A DNA stretch of 6,975 bases, from contig QIGP01000434.1 in the NCBI GenBank assembly GCA_003228965.1, positions 1-6,975 on the forward strand, read 5' to 3'. A program made the position numbers and the translations under genes. Each line of letters starts with the position of its first letter. The first letter of the stretch is position 1. This document shows, piece by piece, positions 5,900 to 6,975 of this stretch. The notes under the pieces were generated by a model that was given only the letters and a program-made list of their open reading frames with translations, ran no database searches and was not told the DNA's origin. Source of the stretch: Gammaproteobacteria bacterium (GTDB taxonomy: Bacteria > Pseudomonadota > Gammaproteobacteria > Steroidobacterales > SZUA-146).

Positions 5900-5928
5900 T
5901 TGAGGGCAATCCGACCGGATTCTCTCAA
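5900..5928. other. Hairpin between convergent panC and GGDEF genes
   Basis: AATCC (5908-5912), loop GACC and GGATT (5917-5921) form an inner stem. TTGAG (5900-5904) and CTCAA (5924-5928) form an outer stem, with a small internal loop (GGC / CT) between them. It begins 17 bases after the panC stop and overlaps the GGDEF stop codon at 5925-5927. T-runs lie at 5885-5889 and 5897-5901, on the panC side. On neither strand does a T-run follow the stem, so it is not a standard intrinsic terminator, though it may serve as a barrier or 3'-end stabiliser for both transcripts. Confidence 0.4.
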
Positions 5929-6899
5929 GTGCTTACCCGATTTCGCCCTTGAGCTTTTGCCCGGTACAGAGCCTCATCCGCTCTTCGTAGCAAAGACTCC
6001 AGCGTGTCTTGTGCGTGCATGGCGCTTAGCCCAACAGACACGGTCACGTTTTGCTGGTTGTCTGCCAAGCCGTCAACGCGTTTTACGATGCCTTCCCTAA
6101 CTCTCGAACCAATGAGTTCAGCTTGCTCAATGGTTGTGTCCGGTAACAGAACGGCAAACTCGTCGCCGCCGAACCGTGCCACAAGGTCGGTGGGTCGGAA
6201 CAGATCCCGAAGGGCCGAGGCAACGCTCTGCAGCAGCAAGTCGCCTTTTTGGTGGCCGTGGTGGTCGTTGAACGCTTTGAACCGATCGAGATCAAGCACA
6301 GCAAGGCAAAGGGCTTTGTCGGTGGTTTTCGCGCGATCAATTTTGCGCGCAAACATCACTTGCATCCAATAGCGGTTGTGTAAGTCGGTTAACGCGTCGG
6401 TAATTGCATTACGACGGTTTTGCTCAACCAGTTCGCTCCGATTGACAATGTGATCGTTGTCGAATCGTAAGCGTTGCGAGAGTACTTGCAACAGGTTACG
6501 GGCTACCCCGTGGGAGCCGTTGATCAGGCTCCACACCACGTCTTGTCCAATAGCAAATAATCTGCAATCGCTGACAGCGGTGACAAAGGCCGAAGGAGGG
6601 GCGTTTTCAATGATTGACATTTCGCCGACGCACTGACCTTGGACCAGTTCAGTCAGAGTGGCGTCATTTCTGTCTTCCAGCCTGACTGAGATGGTACCTT
6701 GCAAAATAATGTAGAGGGTCTTGTCGTTCGTCGTCGGCGAAATGAACAGCGTGCCTTTGGGGACGGGCCACACATCGCATTGTTCAAGGAAAACGCCGAC
6801 TGCCTCAACGCCTACGCCGCTGAAGAGAGTTGCGGTTGCCAACGCATCTGCGACGTCTTTAGCAGACGCTGGTAGCAGTTCGCGCTGGAGCTTGCTCAT
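5925..6899 (-). CDS. Diguanylate cyclase with N-terminal cyclic-nucleotide-binding-like (CAP_ED) domain
   Basis: The 324-residue protein should make c-di-GMP from two GTP. Residues about 22-145 form a CAP_ED fold: LFSGVG at 25-30, LYIILQGTISVRL at 62-74, VGEMSIIENAPPSA at 91-104. A probable linker helix at about 145-165 leads to the GGDEF domain at about 166-324. Its parts are intact: DALTDLHNRYW (168-178), metal-binding Asp203 in DLDRFK, the catalytic motif GGDEF at 244-248, and the product-inhibition I-site RPTD at 235-238, five residues before it. No signal peptide or membrane helix is seen, so the protein is likely cytosolic. In the sensor domain the arginine that binds the cyclic nucleotide phosphate (usually R-S/T-A) is replaced by Pro102, so classical cAMP binding is doubtful. 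The ATG at 6899 follows a TAG at 6908-6906 by 6 bases, which suggests coupling to an upstream gene. It is convergent with panC. Confidence 0.93.
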   Translation of the reverse strand: MSKLQRELLPASAKDVADALATATLFSGVGVEAVGVFLEQCDVWPVPKGTLFISPTTNDKTLYIILQGTISVRLEDRNDATLTELVQGQCVGEMSIIENAPPSAFVTAVSDCRLFAIGQDVVWSLINGSHGVARNLLQVLSQRLRFDNDHIVNRSELVEQNRRNAITDALTDLHNRYWMQVMFARKIDRAKTTDKALCLAVLDLDRFKAFNDHHGHQKGDLLLQSVASALRDLFRPTDLVARFGGDEFAVLLPDTTIEQAELIGSRVREGIVKRVDGLADNQQNVTVSVGLSAMHAQDTLESLLRRADEALYRAKAQGRNRVST

Positions 6900-6905
6900 T
6901 CCCGG

Positions 6906-6975
6906 CTATACGATCAAGCGACCGCGGGCCTGATCAAGTCCAGCTTGATCTTCCGTGGTCATGGAGGGGTAAGCC
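6906..6975 (-). CDS. Probable C-terminal tail of an unidentified minus-strand gene (partial)
   Basis: The minus-strand frame entering from the window edge reads AYPSMTTEDQAGLDQARG, then RLIV, and stops at TAG 6908-6906, 6 bases before the GGDEF gene's ATG. That spacing is typical of genes in one operon, so a real upstream gene ending here is plausible. About 22 residues are too few to assign a family. An alternative is an 18-codon ORF starting at the ATG at 6962-6960, within the same frame. Confidence 0.35.
   Translation of the reverse strand, partial: AYPSMTTEDQAGLDQARGRLIV
6912..6950. repeat. GATCAAG direct and inverted repeats
   Basis: GATCAAG occurs at 6912-6918 and 6932-6938, and its inverse CTTGATC at 6944-6950. 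The last two form a perfect 7-base inverted repeat with a 5-base spacer (TCCAG). The set lies just before the GGDEF gene's start on the minus strand, inside the apparent tail of the preceding gene. It could be an operator, an RNA hairpin near the ribosome site, or chance. Confidence 0.35.

Overview
This window looks like a chromosomal segment of a gammaproteobacterium. The best evidence is the tight run pcnB-folK-deoxynucleoside kinase-panB-panC and the close resemblance of PcnB, FolK and PanB to their enterobacterial and pseudomonad counterparts. I cannot name a genus. Base composition looks even across the window. I see no rRNA, tRNA, CRISPR array, insertion sequence or phage gene.

Layout. 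Positions 1-1105 (minus strand) hold an apparent two-gene operon: a seven-helix TerC-family membrane protein, then an RDD-domain membrane protein cut by the window edge. Their coding regions overlap by 8 bases. Positions 1106-1431 form a divergent regulatory gap. It has an extended -10 promoter candidate facing each way, plus what may be the wreck of a small minus-strand gene. Positions 1432-3263 (plus) hold pcnB (poly(A) polymerase I) and folK (pterin pyrophosphokinase). Both appear to start at TTG, and folK's TTG overlaps pcnB's TGA. Positions 3371-4021 hold a deoxynucleoside kinase. Positions 4171-5883 hold panB and panC, the two pantothenate-specific steps. From 5925 to 6899 (minus, convergent with panC) lies a one-component c-di-GMP synthase with an N-terminal cyclic-nucleotide-binding-like domain and a C-terminal GGDEF domain. 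The last 70 bases probably carry the tail of another minus-strand gene.

How they fit together. FolK feeds tetrahydrofolate synthesis. PanB consumes 5,10-methylene-tetrahydrofolate to make ketopantoate, and PanC joins pantoate to beta-alanine, so folK, panB and panC are linked through one-carbon cofactor supply. PcnB (RNA decay) and the deoxynucleoside kinase (dNTP salvage) share the strand but not the pathway. No panD or panE is visible.

I did not find a clearly new system; most of the window is conserved housekeeping. The points most worth a second look are: the non-AUG start of pcnB with an AUG mini-ORF just before it; the missing phosphate-cassette arginine in the GGDEF protein's sensor domain; a possible frameshifted small gene between terC and pcnB; and an atypical residue near the PanC SSRN motif.
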